Part shown: positions 11,643 through 23,110 of the stretch, piece after piece | How positions within the stretch are numbered: the first letter of the stretch is position 1 | How the letters are laid out: each line of letters opens with the position of its first letter | Source: Cryptomeria japonica | Taxonomy: Eukaryota > Streptophyta > Pinopsida > Cupressales > Cupressaceae | Assembly (NCBI RefSeq): GCF_030272615.1 | Contig: NC_081414.1 | Span: 766,721,653-766,785,652 of the forward strand | DNA length: 64,000 nucleotides | Direction: 5' to 3' | Notes under the pieces: generated by a model | The model's input: only the letters and a program-made list of their open reading frames with translations | The model's database searches: none | What the model was told of the DNA's origin: nothing | Translations under genes and position numbers: made by a program

Positions 11643-11905
11643 ATTTCATTTTCGAATGTTTTTTGTTTTTGTTTCCATTTCATTTTCGGTTTTTTGTTTG
11701 TGTCGATTTCATTTTCAAACGTTTTTGTTTTTGTTTCCATTTCATTTTCGGTTTTTTGTTTGTGTTGATTTCATTTTCGAACGTTTTTGTTTTTGTTTCC
11801 ATTTCATTTTCGGTTTTTTGTTTGTGTCGATTTCATTTTCGAACGTTTTTGTTTTTGTTTCCATTTCATTTTTGGTTTTTTGTTTGTGTCGATTTCATTT
11901 TGTTA
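11643..11905. repeat. 62-bp tandem repeat in T1, four copies
   Basis: GTTTCCATTTCATTTT recurs at 11671, 11733, 11795 and 11857, a constant 62 bp apart. The unit is T-rich and reads as Phe/Val/Cys-rich nonsense in two frames, so the open frames across it are not taken as genes. Confidence 0.85.
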
Positions 11906-12169
11906 ATTATCTAGGTTTGGTTTTGGTTTCTAAATTTGTTGATTACGGTTTAGGGTTAATTGTTCAAAAATATTTTAGATCAAAATCAAGAATTTACAAA
12001 TATAAAAAATAATTTATTTATATGCTACTATTAAAAAAAACTAAAATAATAAAAAAAAAACTGAATAATACACAAAAAAAAAAGAAAAATATACAAGAAA
12101 ATTATGAAATGTGAAAATAGATGATTGAATGTGTACCTGGGATAGTGGTGGAGGCTTGAAGTGGAAACC

Positions 12170-12455
12170 ACAGCACGGGGGCCCGTTTTTGATCTCCTCT
12201 TGTCAACTAACTGTAACGGTGAAAATGAAAAATTATCCAAAAAAAATGATAAAAATAGCATTTCAAAACGGGCCCCTGTTTTGTTTATAAACGGGGGCCT
12301 GTTTTGTCCATAAACGGGGGCCCATTTTTTAAAAAATGGGGGCCCGTTTTATTTGGCTTCGGCACCCTGTGACCTTTCGGCTCGGGAGGCCGAACCATTA
12401 ACAGGCCCCCATTTTTATAATGGGCCCCTGTTTTTTAAAAACGGGGGCCCGTTTT
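12170..12455. repeat. T1 right array of GGGCCC palindromic motifs
   Basis: Around eight copies of AACGGGGGCCCGTTTT or its reverse, in alternating orientation, within 60-350 bp of the right terminal repeat. A small hairpin (TTCGGC ... GGCCGAA) lies between two groups at about 12376-12396. It is the counterpart of 3085-3235. Confidence 0.8.
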
Positions 12456-12472
12456 GTGGAGCACGTTTTCCA

Positions 12473-12519
12473 ACGCATAGACTTCCACGAATTTGTGACT
12501 CATTAGCTTGCACATACCC
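12473..12519. repeat. T1 right terminal inverted repeat
   Basis: The reverse strand begins GGGTATGTGCAAG at 12519 and continues to GTGGAAGTCT. It matches the left end (2211-2262) and the left end of T2 (44661-44700). AGAA (12520-12523) follows directly. Confidence 0.8.
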
Positions 12520-12523
12520 AGAA

Positions 12524-14765
12524 AATGCATCAAATAATTTCACAACCACATTTGTTTTGTCATAGATCACTTGATTCAATTGCAAAGTAAAAAGAAATTC
12601 TTTAGTAATGACATTAACCATGCAAGAAGGATCAATAAGCACTCCACGGCAAGGTGTATTCTTGACTTTTGCAACTATATATAAAGGACCATCAGGTGCC
12701 CTGATAGTTTCACTAGAATCAAATGTGATGGAAGGTTCTTTAGGGATTTTCTGCTACTCTACAAAGTTAATCACATTCGGAGTCATAGACACAAGACCAT
12801 CAGATGAGAAAGAGGAATCATTAGTCTCAATCACATTAGAGGTATGCGAAGGTAATGGATCAGTAAAAATCTTAAGATTTTGGTTAGGAAGAGCTACAGA
12901 TGTGTTGCCTTTATCATTCACACTTGAAATAGAGATAGTATTATTATCAATCAAATCTTGAATTTTACCCTTTAAAGCAAAACATTTTTCAGTATCATGC
13001 CCAGGTTGACGATGAAATTGACAAAAAGATTTGTTATCAAAATAGGGTGAATTAATCTTTGCAGGATCTATTTTCTTTATAGGAGGGAGAATAAGCACAT
13101 TTTGTTACAATAACTTATTCATAATACTACGCAATGATTCATTCAAAGGAGTAAACTTTCTTTCTTTCTTGAAAAACTTAGAAATAGGAGGCACACCTGA
13201 TGCTGCATTCACATTGTTGTTGATGATGTTTTCATTGAACTTAACGAACCCTCTGTTCAGTTTAAACTTCCCAAATGGTTGTTGACTACTATCACCCTTA
13301 TCACTCGGAGCCATAGGATTTGCTTGTTCCATTTGACTCACAGTCAGTTGATAATTGTGAAGAGTTGCACACAACTGTTGGAAAGAAGTAAACTCAGAAA
13401 ATAGAAGTTTTTCTCTAATATCTTTTTGTAAATTAGAAATAAAGATTCTTTGAATATCGTTGTCAGGTACTGGAAAAGAAATTTGAGCACACAAATGCTT
13501 ATATATACAAATGAAATCAGTCACTTTTTCTTTAACACCTTGTTTACAATGCATTAAATCAATCAAAGTAACTTTAGGACTTATATTGTTTTGAAATTGT
13601 TGAATAAAAGCATTTGCAAGTTGTTGGAAAGAAGTAATAGAATAGGAAGGCAACGAGCAATACCATTGTAGAGCCTTATCTCTTAATGTTCTAGTAAACA
13701 GTTTTGCAAGCAACCTTTGGTCATGAGCAAAATCAGTACATATTGTTTGAAAGGCCTTAACATGTGTTAAAGGATCACCTTTACCATTATAAAGCTCCAA
13801 CTGCAGGATTTCAACATGCTTAGGGGGGATAGCTCGAACAATGTCAAGAGAAAGTGGGCTTGCAACATCAAATGTGGGCACACTAAACTTAGATTGATTC
13901 ATAGAGGCAATTTGTTGCTGTACAAACAAGAGACCGTTCGTGCAAGATTGTTAATGGTTGCTTTAGTCGAAGAGTTCATATTAGACATGTTAGATTGTGA
14001 TGGAGGTATTATGTTATTGAAAGAAGGTATTGATTGAGAGTAAAGTGGCGGGACACTATGATAGTTAGTCATAGGAGATGATTAGAAAGAAGGAACACTA
14101 CAAGGAGGAATGGAATGGTTGAATGAATTGCCCCCTTGCGTCATGTTCATTTGTGGAGATGTAATAGGGACACTCATTGAAGGAATGAATGAAGAAGTCA
14201 GATTGAATGAAGGAAGAGGGTTGATTGAAGAGGAAGGATTTCCCCCATGACTGGTGATCATAGGTGGAATGTTTTGTATTGAAGTAGTCATTATGTTTGA
14301 TGTAAGAGTAGGTATACTAGCAATAGAAGTTGTCAAAGGGATAGAATGATTGACTTGAGTAGGAGCTTGTGTATAACCTAAAGTTTCGGCACAACTCTTC
14401 ATAGGAATCACATTTGAATCCATGATGTGTGCAATACTACGCAAAATATCAATTCCATTCTTATCACTTTGAACCATACGTTTTAGACCTTCAATTAATG
14501 AAAGAGCTTGACTATCGGGGTATTCTTGAGACATCCATTGCTGAAAATCATCAAATTGGTTATCCAATTTCGAAAGTTGTTCTACAGAAACCTCATGGAG
14601 AGCTTCTTCATCATTAAGAGGATTAGAGGAATTACCCGTGTCCTTGTTAAAAAGGCCATTCAAATTAGGTTCCATCTCCTCGGTAATTAAACCTTGGAAA
14701 GACTTAATTCTAAGGCTTCGTCTAATAGGAATAGTGTAAGTAGGGCTTATTGTTGTAAAACTCAT
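12524..14765 (-). pseudogene. Element A Gag and N-terminal protease-like region
   Basis: The frame starts MSFTTISPTYT at 14765. An N-terminal Ser/Thr/Pro-rich part (to 14082) is followed by a capsid domain of retrotransposon Gag type (13900-13200: LYNGKGDPLTHVKAF, ALQWYCSLP, FIQQFQNN, LMHCKQG). Next is a Cys/His box FCQFHRQPGHDTEKC (C-x2-H-x4-H-x4-C) near 13030-12985, then a protease-like start RGVLIDPSCMVNVI near 12630. The expected D-S/T-G triad is replaced by D-P-S, so activity is doubtful. There is one frameshift near 13935 and in-frame stops at 14082, 13105 and 12754; otherwise the frame is continuous into T1. Gag forms the cytoplasmic virus-like particle. Confidence 0.85.
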
Positions 14766-16117
14766 GCACTAGCGAGAGAGAGAAGATTTTAAATTTTGAA
14801 AATAAAGTTGGCAAAATTGAACAATGAGATAATGATTATCCAATTTGAACTTTATGAAAGAAGAGGGAAACACAAATTCCAAGAAAGGTAGGCACAATTG
14901 AAAAATTAGGGCCAAGGGGGGTAGCTCTTAATTTTAATTGTTATCTTGAAAATTGAAATCTTGAATTTTGAATTTATTTTCGAATTTAGAGGTAGCAAAT
15001 TTCAATAAAATCAGCCAATCTCCTAGATTTAAGCTGTTAAATACAATCATGCCAATCTCCCAAAATTTCGAAAAAAATGTCAGGGACCGTGGCGAACGGA
15101 GTGCACACGGTCCTCGCAACTTTTTTCAAAATTTTTCAGGGATGAAAGTTATGATGATTTTAAAGCTAATCTGAAAAAATTGAGTGATTTTATGATATGT
15201 AGACAGGCCAAATTAAAGTTGCAATCTCAAAATTGAATCCTACCAAGATTGTTGAAAAATGCAAAATTTGAATTTTGAAAAAGAGAGGGAAATTGAAATT
15301 TTGAATTTTATGATTTTAGAGGGAATACTAAAAGCAATGCAAGCTTTGAAATTTAAAAGTTGACTTAATTTCATGCAAAATTCAATTTTGAAAGCGGAAA
15401 TCATAGTTGTTGCAATTAAACACTTAATTTCAAAAGTCACAAATTGCAAAAATTTGAATAAAGCACTGAAACTTTGAATGAATGCCAACACACTTTTCAG
15501 ATTTAGGACAATAAGAAACACAATTTTAACACAAAATTTCAATTTCAACAATTTTTGAATGATTAGAAGCCTTAATCCAAGCAATCACTAGACCAACTTT
15601 GACTTTAATTTTGAAAGTGTTAGAATTGATGAAATTAGCCAAGATTCTGGATTCTAGCAGAAAAATACAGTAAGATCTAGCTCCCGAAATTTCGAAAAAA
15701 ATGTCGAGGATAACGGCGCTCGGGGTGCACATGGTCCTCGCAACTTTTTTCAAAATTTTCAGAGATGAAATATATTATGATTTTATTGCGGAATCCAAAG
15801 TTACAGCCGATTTGGAGGTGTTTTGATCAGTGAAATTATCGGTCAAAGGTTGAATCAAGAGGGTTAAAAATTAGGGTTTTGACACTTAACCACTTAATTT
15901 TCAGAATTAAGGCACAAATATGAATTGATAATTTGCAATAGAAGGGTAGATCTGAAACAAGCATTAACAATTAAACATTTCACAAGCTTAATTACTACAA
16001 AGAAAATTTAGGGTTTTTATGCAATTAACCTCTAAAATTTGCAAAAGATCAAACATGGAAATGTAATTAAGGAAGCAAATTTTTCAGATCTAACCATGAA
16101 TAATCAGAATTAGGATG
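14766..16117 (-). other. Element A leader (5' untranslated region)
   Basis: A 1.35-kb noncoding leader between primer-binding site and Gag start. It carries two copies of a roughly 115-bp block (15055-15175 and 15681-15810: AAAAAAATGTC, a hairpin, CTCGCAACTTTTTTCAAAATTTT, ATGATTTTA). A third copy lies in the LTR of element B (24305-24450). The copy at 15083-15114 has a perfect 8-bp stem, GGACCGTG with CACGGTCC. Retrotransposon leaders often hold packaging or dimerisation structures. Whether this is one is not shown. Confidence 0.65.
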
Positions 16118-16135
16118 TTCATGTCAGGTTCACCA
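16118..16135 (-). other. Primer-binding site of element A, decayed tRNA-Trp type
   Basis: The plus strand reads TTCATGTCAGGTTCACCA. It differs from the 3' end of plant tRNA-Trp (TTCACGTCGGGTTCACCA, recalled) at two bases, both in CpG positions and both C-to-T type changes. It directly borders the right LTR. Confidence 0.8.
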
Positions 16136-16138
16136 AAA

Positions 16139-17261
16139 TCTAAAGCGGAAAATCGAACCCTAGGTGTTCCCCCCACTCCAAGGAGAGAGAAAGGAGGTCA
16201 CTAGGATTGACGGTTTTCACTTAGGACAGACTTTACATTCAAAAGAGGGGTTAAAACTCACAAGATCCAATCCCACACAATGCAAGATTGAATTCTAAAT
16301 GAGTTTCAAGGGTTGAGACAACAAGGATACCCTCTTTTGTAAAGAATGTAGATAGAAGGATTGAACTAGGAGTGTATGTAAAAGTAGGAAAGATTTGCTT
16401 GTAGACGGAGATAGAGACACGGGATGAAGCTACGGACTTGAAATTAGCAGTAAAATGTCGAGATGATGCTGTCCTGCAAGTTTGAGCGAAAGTTGACGGG
16501 ACGATGGCGCCCAGAGTGCACACGGTCCTCCGAAAAATCCGCAAAATGAAGGGGGATCTGTTCGTCTCTGCACAAGGATTCTAGATCTTCAATTACAACC
16601 GCGTACTTGCAACCTTGTTGTAAGAATGTTTGTATTCTTACATGCGAAGGTGTAATGTTGTTGTATGTTGTATGTTGTATGTTGTAAGTGATCTCCTCTT
16701 CAATGGTTGAATCCTTGTCTTGAATGCAACACTTAGCCTTGAATGGAGACCTATAATGCTCAATTGCTTGGAGGAATGCTTGAATGCTTGAATGTTTGAA
16801 TGTTTGTCTATCGCTTCCGCCTCTTGTGCGCATATGTTTTTTTTTCTCTTTTCTGAGAGGGGAAATGTAGTTTATATACTTGTCAATTAGGGTTAGGAGA
16901 CTGATTTTTCCGACCTTAGGCCGACCTAGGAACATTATTTTCCAAATTGCAAACTTGAAGACCCGATGCCCAACAAGAGACCGGGCCCAAAATAGGGCCA
17001 GGGACCAGGGCGCTGGGCACCATGGTCCTGAGGCACCAGGGTGCTGGGCGCCATGGTCCTGAGGGACCAGGGCACTGGGCACCATGGTCCCACCTCCCGA
17101 GACAGTAGGGTGCAAGGAGGATCAGGCCAAGGTGCAGAAAGATGCAGTTTTTGATGTCGTAAACAGGTTTGGGGGTCTCCATTCAGTTTCAACGTTGCAC
17201 CGCCATCGTGAAGACCCAAATGCAGTCGAAATTGCAAGTGTTGCAATTTTAGGATGCTAAA
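16139..17261 (-). repeat. Element A right (5') LTR
   Basis: About 1.1 kb between the primer-binding site and the junction with element B. The outer end matches 1-255. It contains the stem-loop module once near 16493-16525 and three times in tandem at 17003-17092. The 3' terminal dinucleotides are decayed (expected TG/CA). Open frames across 16444-17246 are translations of this LTR, not genes. Confidence 0.8.
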
Positions 17262-18920
17262 ATTTAATTCTATTTTCTCTAACCAAGATATGCTAACATA
17301 TTACCCAATTTTGAAGAACTGAAAAGAAGATAGATGAAATGAAAGATAAGGAATGAGGAATTAAGCATAGTATCTACGCAAGTGCATAGCATTTATAGGT
17401 TCTTTAAGAGGCGTACCGTCTACATCCGCTATTTTTTAAGCACTTGATCCATAATCTTCAATAACAATATACGGTCCAAGCCAATTAGGACTAAATTTTC
17501 CCTTTGCTTCAGGTAAGGTATTCACATTACGCTAATTCTCATAGAGAACTAAGTCACCTACTGAGAAGGAACATTGAATAACCTTATCATTATAGCTTTG
17601 TTGTAGAGTTTTGTGATACACTTGAATATGCTCAAGAGCATTTATACGCTATTCATCAAGCATCTCAAGCTATTGAAGTCTTTGTTCTCTATAAGAGTCA
17701 TCATCTACTATACCTTTGAGAGAAACTCTAAGTGATGGAATCTCTAACTCTAAAGGCATAATAGCATCAGCACCATAAACAAGATTATAAGGGGTAGTTC
17801 CTGTAGCAATTCGTACACTCATTCGGTAGGCCCAAAGAGCATAGATTAGCTGAGTACTCCAATCCTTACCATGCTTATTCACGGTTTTGCGAAGAATTTG
17901 TTCAATTATCGTATTGGATGATTTGGCTTGACCATTTGATTGAGGATAGTATGGTGTACAAAATCGATGTTTGATATAATATTTCTCGAGGAATTTCTTC
18001 ACGTCCTTGTTCTTAAATGATGTCCCATTATCTGAGATTATAGTGGAAGGTATCCCGAATCGAGAAATAATGTTTTCTAGAAGAAATTGACAAATCACTT
18101 CAGCAGTAGTAGAGTGAAGGGGAACAACTTCTACCCACTTTGTAAAGTAATCTATTGTGGTTATAATGAAAGTGTGTCCTTGAGATGAAGGAGGAGAGAT
18201 TTTACCGATGAGATCCAACCCCCATGCAGAGAAAGGCCAAGAAGCTACATGAGAACGAAGTTCTTGGGCACGAGCATGAATTAGATTATTGTGTTGTTGA
18301 CATTGATGACATTTCTTAACAAATAAAAAAGAATCCTTCTACATAGTTTTCCAATAGTATCCCATACGAAGCAATCTTTGAACCAAGGATTTGCCTCCAA
18401 AATGCCCCCCACAGGCACCTGAATGTGCCTCTTCAAGAGCAATAGGGATTTTCGATTTGTTAAGACAGCGAACGAGAAGACCGTTATAACCCCTTCGGTA
18501 AAGAACATTAGAAAGAATGATATATCTAGCAGACAACTTGCAGATTCTAGCCCTAGTGTTCCTATTGGCGGAATCAGGAAAGGTACCATCGGTCAAGTAT
18601 CTTACGATATGCGAATACCATTCATCTGAGTCTATCAAGTCACAACATGTCACCAAGCTAGAATCATCTACAATAGCTGGAGAAATAAGGTTGTGAATAA
18701 CAAATTTAAGATCAACCACAGGGTCCTCTAAAGATACAAGAGAAGCCACACATGCCATTGCATCCGCATGTCGATTATCTTTTCGAGGAACAGGTTCCAT
18801 GGTATAAGAATCAAATTTTTGTAACAAAGAGATAGCAAGGTCTTTATATTGTGATAATTTGTCTTGTTTTGCTTGATACAGTCCTGTTACTTGTCTTATA
18901 ATCAAATTGTGAATCTCCAT
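17262..18920 (-). pseudogene. Element B integrase
   Basis: The frame carries the linker after the second RNase H, then a zinc-binding HHCC domain (HSGACGGHFGG ... CHQCQQH, 18440-18290). The catalytic core follows (GLDLIGKISPP, ISDNGTSFKN, YYPQSNGQAKSSN). The last motif has Lys (AAA, 17922-17924) where the catalytic Glu is expected, so strand transfer should be lost. The C-terminal part (FSVGDLVLYENQRN, GPYIVIED) ends near 17365. In-frame stops occur at about 18340 and 17669. Integrase inserts the cDNA into host DNA in the nucleus. Confidence 0.85.
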
Positions 18921-20690
18921 AAATATGTGTGTGCTTTACATTCAAAGCCAAGGCTGCCTTTATTCCGGCTATAAGAGCCTCATACTCAGCAATGTTATTG
19001 GTACATAGGAAATTGAGACGATAAGATAAAGGAATGGATTTCTTTGTAGGAGAAATTAGAACAACACCTGCCCCCGATCCCGTACGACACTTAGAGCCAT
19101 CAAAGTATAACTCCCAAGTTTCATCTTTCTCTATACAAAGAATGAAGTCATCGGGAAAAGACTTAGGGTTAGGGAAGGAGAAAGGTGAAGGGGCCTCAAC
19201 TAAGTGATCGGTCAATGCTTGCCCTTGAATTTCTCTTTGTGAAACAAATTTAAGGTCAAATTCAGTTAACATCATAACCCACTTAGCTAGGCGTCCTAAT
19301 AAATCAGTTTTAGAGAAAAGATGCTTCAAAGGATCGAACTTTACCATGACGTGGACTTTTGAATTTAAAAGATAATGTCTCAATTTCTGAGTCGCAAACA
19401 CCAAGGCCAAGGATTGTCTTTCTATCGTAGAATATCGGGTCTCATAATCGAGTAAGGTATGACTTATATAATAAACCAGACATTCCTTACCATCTTTATC
19501 ATGTTGTGCCAATAATGCTGCAAGAGCATGAGAGGAAGCAACTGTATAAAGAAGAAAGGGTTTAGAAGGTTCGGCAGGTTGAAGGATAGGAGGATTAGCC
19601 AAATATACTTTTAAATCTTCAAATGCTTGCTGACAATCTTCGTTCCATTGAAAAGTGATATTCTTTTTGAGAAGTTGAGTAAAAGGAAAAGTATGATCCG
19701 CAAGTTGAGATATGAACCTACGAATAGCTTGAATCTTTCCTTGTAAGCTTTTGAGTTGAGACACATTTCTAGGAGGTGGCATGTTGACAATAGCATCTAT
19801 TTTCTTAGTGTCCACCTCAATCCCATGATGCGAAACTATGAATCCTAACAGTTTTCCACTATCCACACCAAAAACACATTTTCAGGGATTCAAGCGCATG
19901 TGATATTTACGAATTCTTTCAAAGATTTGATGAAGGATCTTAATATGATCTATATGAAGAATGGATTTGGCTAAAATATCATCAACATAATCTTCTAAAA
20001 TCTTATGCATATAATCATGAAAGATAAGGGTCATCGCTCATTGATAAGTTGCGCTGGCATTTTTAAGTCCAAAAGGCATCATCACCCAACAAAACGTACC
20101 CCAAGGAGTGGTGAAAGCAGTTTTGAATTGATCTTGAGGATTAATGGAAATTTGATTGTATCCTGAAAAACCATCCATGAAGGATAACAAAGCATGTCCT
20201 GCTGTAGAATCAACTATCATGTCAATGTTTGGGAGAGGGAAATCATCTTTTAAAGAAGCCTTATTTAAATCTTGAAAGTCGGTACACATTCTTATTTTAT
20301 TATCTGATTTAGCCACAATGACAATATTTGAAATCCACGGGGAATAATCAATAGGGCAGATAAATCTAGCCTCCAATAATATTTCAATCTCAGCCTTAAC
20401 AAGCAGAGCTACCTTAGGATTCATTTTTCGAATCTTTTGTTTCACAGGCTTAGCATCGGGAACTAAGACAATATTATGAGTAACAATCTTAGGATCTATA
20501 CCAGGCATGTCAGAGTATGTCCAAGCAAAGATCTCAGGGAATTCATGCAATAAATCTGCATATTGTTTTTGTTCTTCTTCATCCAAAAACTTTCCAATTT
20601 TAATAACTTTTTCTTCATTGCAAGGATCCATCTTAACATCAATGGTGTCACTTATGAGGAGATTACTTTGTTGAGGAATATCCTTTAACT
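18900..20690 (-). pseudogene. Element B reverse transcriptase and dual RNase H
   Basis: RT begins near 20631 with WTYSDMPGIDPKIVTH and runs through RMCTDFQDLNKAS, FPLPNID and MPFGLKNASATYQ. The active site YVDDI is intact (about 19979-19993). Gypsy-type RNase H follows (FLLYTVASSHALAALL, YSTIERQSLALVFA, 19560-19400). A second, archaeal-like RNase H starts WELYFDGSKC near 19115 and includes NIAEYEALIAGI and IYGDSQ, broken by a frameshift near 18915. In-frame stops lie at about 20038 and 19880. The two enzymes copy the element RNA into DNA inside the particle. Confidence 0.88.
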
Positions 20691-22923
20691 AAGGGAATTC
20701 TTCCACAATCTCATCATTATCAATCTCTCTTCCAAAATAAGCTTCAGTGTTCAAACAATAAGGAAATCCCCTATTGTGATGATAACGAGGAAGAGTGTCA
20801 TATGCTCCCAAGAACTTAGCTAAAGCATCATCGGTAGGAAAGACATCCAAAGAATAGGCACACGAAGTATCCCCATTAATATACTTAGGGTGTCTCATTG
20901 GTAGAGACGTAGAAATAACATTAACACTAATACATGGTCTCTTAGAAGCTTTAGTACGCTTGTAGGGATTATAACCAAGTCCAAAGGTCTCATCATAAAG
21001 ATTATTCCCTAGAGGAACCTTTATCCCTTATTTGTGAGCACCACAACCATTTCCATTATACCCATACGTAGCTAAAATATGAAAACCACGACCATAACGA
21101 TTAGCCATTTTAGAAAGAGAAGGTGGTTTTTCATAAGACAAAGAATCAAATTCTTCAGAATTAGAGGTGTGAGGAGAAGAAGTTTGAGAAGCGGCCATAA
21201 AATTATTGTTCATAGGTTCAGGTAAGGTTGATTGATCTTTAGTTTCTTCCTTCTTTTTAACTTTAAGCTCTCTAGGAGGAACCCTAAACTCACCTACAAA
21301 GGTGGGATTAAAGTCAAGAGATCCCCAATCATCTTCTGCGAGAACCTTCTCAGGATCAAAAGCCTTTTCATGTGTAGATTAAAGTTGAGAAGAATCTTCT
21401 TCAAGAACTTCAGACTCATCCAAAGAATTTTGATTATCAGAGGGTGATGATTCATCCATAGGTATCTTGTTTAAAGAGTCATCACTAGAAGAGGAAGGTT
21501 TAGAAGAACTCCCTTTGGAAGTAGATGTTTGCAAACAAGCTTGAAAATTAGTATCACCTATCAAGGTATATGTCTTATTGTTATAAATAAATTTAACTTG
21601 TCTATGCAATGTAGAGGGGACAACTTGCATACTGTGAATCCATGGTCTCCCTAATAAAAAGTTGTATGTTAGATTTCCCGACATAACATGGATAGGAGTA
21701 GGCAAAGTAACAGAGCCCATTATGATGGGTAAGGTGATAATACCTAATGAAGACTTAGCCACATTATCAAAGCCTCGAATGGGATGAGAGTCAGGCTCAA
21801 TAAGGGATGTATCCACATTCATCTTATGCAATAGATTAATGCTACACACATTAAGGCCAGAGCCATTATCTACCAGTGTTCATCTTATAGCAGTGTCATT
21901 TATGATAACCACAATCATCAAGGGATCATATTGATGTTGAATTTCACTAGTAGGCAATTCATCTTGAGTAAACACAATTTGAGCTTTAGGATTCATCACA
22001 GAGTTAACCAAAGACACTATATTACTAGTTGTATTAGGTGGAGGAACATTCAAATCTTTCAAGGCATCTTGTAACATTCCATGATGAGTGGAAGAAGTTT
22101 GGATCAAATCCTAAAGGGATATCTTAGCAGGGGTAGCTTTAAGTTGTTCTATGAGATCATATTCCTTAACAATAACTTGTGAAATACGTGGAGCTTGCAG
22201 AAGAATTGGTTGAGGATTAGGAAGAGAAACTGGAGTAACAGGAGGAGGATTTGGCCACCTATTATTTCTAGTATTATAAGTATGAGCAACCGCATGATAA
22301 CTCTCTCTACTTAATTGCTTGGCATAACTATAAGGACTTATAGGTTTTCTTCCTTGCACAGTGATGATAGGTTTATTTGGAGTAAGAAAGGAATCATGAC
22401 CATACCGTCCTTGGATAGTAAGGAGAGGTGATTTAGGAACTTGAAAGGTGGGAGAAGGATAAGCACCTTGGACTTCAAAGAGAGGCTTATTATGTTCATT
22501 CCAGTTTATCATGTTAACTAATTTATAAGTTTTGTTCTTGTTTAAAGATTTCGATAAAGCCATAAAGTCATCAAGAGCATCATCCAACAAAGCATGATCA
22601 TATCTATTAAAAGGTTTATCTTTTGATTCAAAAGGAGACATCTCTTCATAGAGGGGATCATTGAAAACAACCATGTTACTAGATTTAGTCGAAGAGTTGA
22701 TAGGAATGTACCCTTGAGAGGAATCATTCGACTTATCTTTCTCATCACACCGAAATGGCATAGTAACAATGTTTATGAGTTTTTGGTAAAATGAAGGTTT
22801 GGTATCTTTAGGGTTCAAAAACTCATCTAAAGCTTCATCTAATTCATCTTGGCTATACTCATAATCAACATAATTGCATACATCATCATAAATATGAACA
22901 TCTTGCAAAAAAAAATCTGACAT
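20691..22923 (-). pseudogene. Element B N-terminal spacer and protease
   Basis: The frame opens MSDFFLQDVHIYDD at 22923. The first 270 residues are acidic and then Pro-rich, with no capsid or zinc-knuckle motif. EYDLIEQLKATPAKISL near 22130 is the conserved segment that precedes protease in Tat elements. Protease follows (LVDNGSGLNV near 21870, with the catalytic Asp present; LGIITLPI; FLLGRPWIHSM). A long linker runs to the RT. In-frame stops lie at 22108, 21880, 21379, 21028 and 20689, again without frameshift. What the 270-residue head does is unknown. Confidence 0.8.
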
Positions 22924-23110
22924 TTTGAAATAAAAATTGCATAAAACTTAAACACACAATGCAAAGAAACAAAGAAACACACTCTTTCTTTTCCCTCTTT
23001 TTTTTTCTTTTTCTTTTTTTTTTTTTTTAATGAAAAATGAAACTTAAATGAAACACACTAAATCTAGATCTAGATCTAACAAATGCAATGCAAGAGAAAG
23101 CAATAATAGT
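22924..23110 (-). other. Element B short leader
   Basis: Only about 190 bp lie between the primer-binding site and the first ORF, against 1.35 kb in element A. It includes a pyrimidine-rich tract on the plus strand (22981-23030, CTTTCTTTTCC and poly-T). There is no room for a gag gene. Confidence 0.75.

Larger units (their letters stand above)
2211..12519. mobile_element. T1: 10.3-kb DNA transposon with two convergent genes, family unassigned
   Basis: Seen: imperfect terminal inverted repeats starting GGGTCAGTGCAAG (left) and GGGTATGTGCAAG (right, reverse strand), a 4-bp AGAA target duplication, and GC-rich palindromic arrays inside both ends. A DDE-like transposase gene lies on the plus strand (3374-6400) and a second multi-exon gene on the minus strand (9533-7276); their 3' ends face each other. 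A shorter relative (T2) lies at 44661-45893. The 4-bp duplication excludes the usual 3-bp (CACTA, PIF/Harbinger), 8-bp (hAT) and 9-11-bp (MULE) classes. Sola elements make 4-bp duplications, so a Sola-like assignment is a hypothesis only. Both genes carry nonsense codons, so this copy is not autonomous now. Confidence 0.85.
1..17261 (-). mobile_element. Element A: gag-only Ty3/gypsy LTR retrotransposon (interrupted by T1)
   Basis: The element runs on the minus strand. Seen: a partial left LTR (1-255), a polypurine tract (256-270), a Gag to protease-like reading frame (14765 to about 1148, interrupted by T1), a 1.35-kb leader, a tRNA-Trp-type primer-binding site (16118-16135) and a right LTR (about 16139-17261). 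The two LTR ends are near-identical over about 250 bp. After the polyprotein only about 0.9 kb remains before the LTR, with no RT, RNase H or integrase motif, so the element is non-autonomous (TR-GAG type in retrotransposon terms). The right outer edge abuts the 3' end of element B, so A inserted into B. The left outer edge lies outside the window, so its target duplication cannot be checked. Confidence 0.85.

Noticed and set aside
11585-12012. Phe/Val/Cys-rich open frames
   Set aside because: They are read-through of the 62-bp T-rich tandem repeat in two frames.
2211-12519. Assignment of T1 to CACTA (En/Spm) because of a CACTTTTTGG sequence near the left end and subterminal arrays
   Set aside because: The true ends are GGGT at 2211 and 12519, shown by frame restoration and the AGAA duplication; CACTA elements start CACT(A/G) and give 3-bp duplications.
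16444-17246. Three overlapping minus-strand open frames rich in Pro, Trp and Gly
   Set aside because: They are translations of the repeated GGACCATGG-type module of the LTR, in several frames at once, and recur at the window start.
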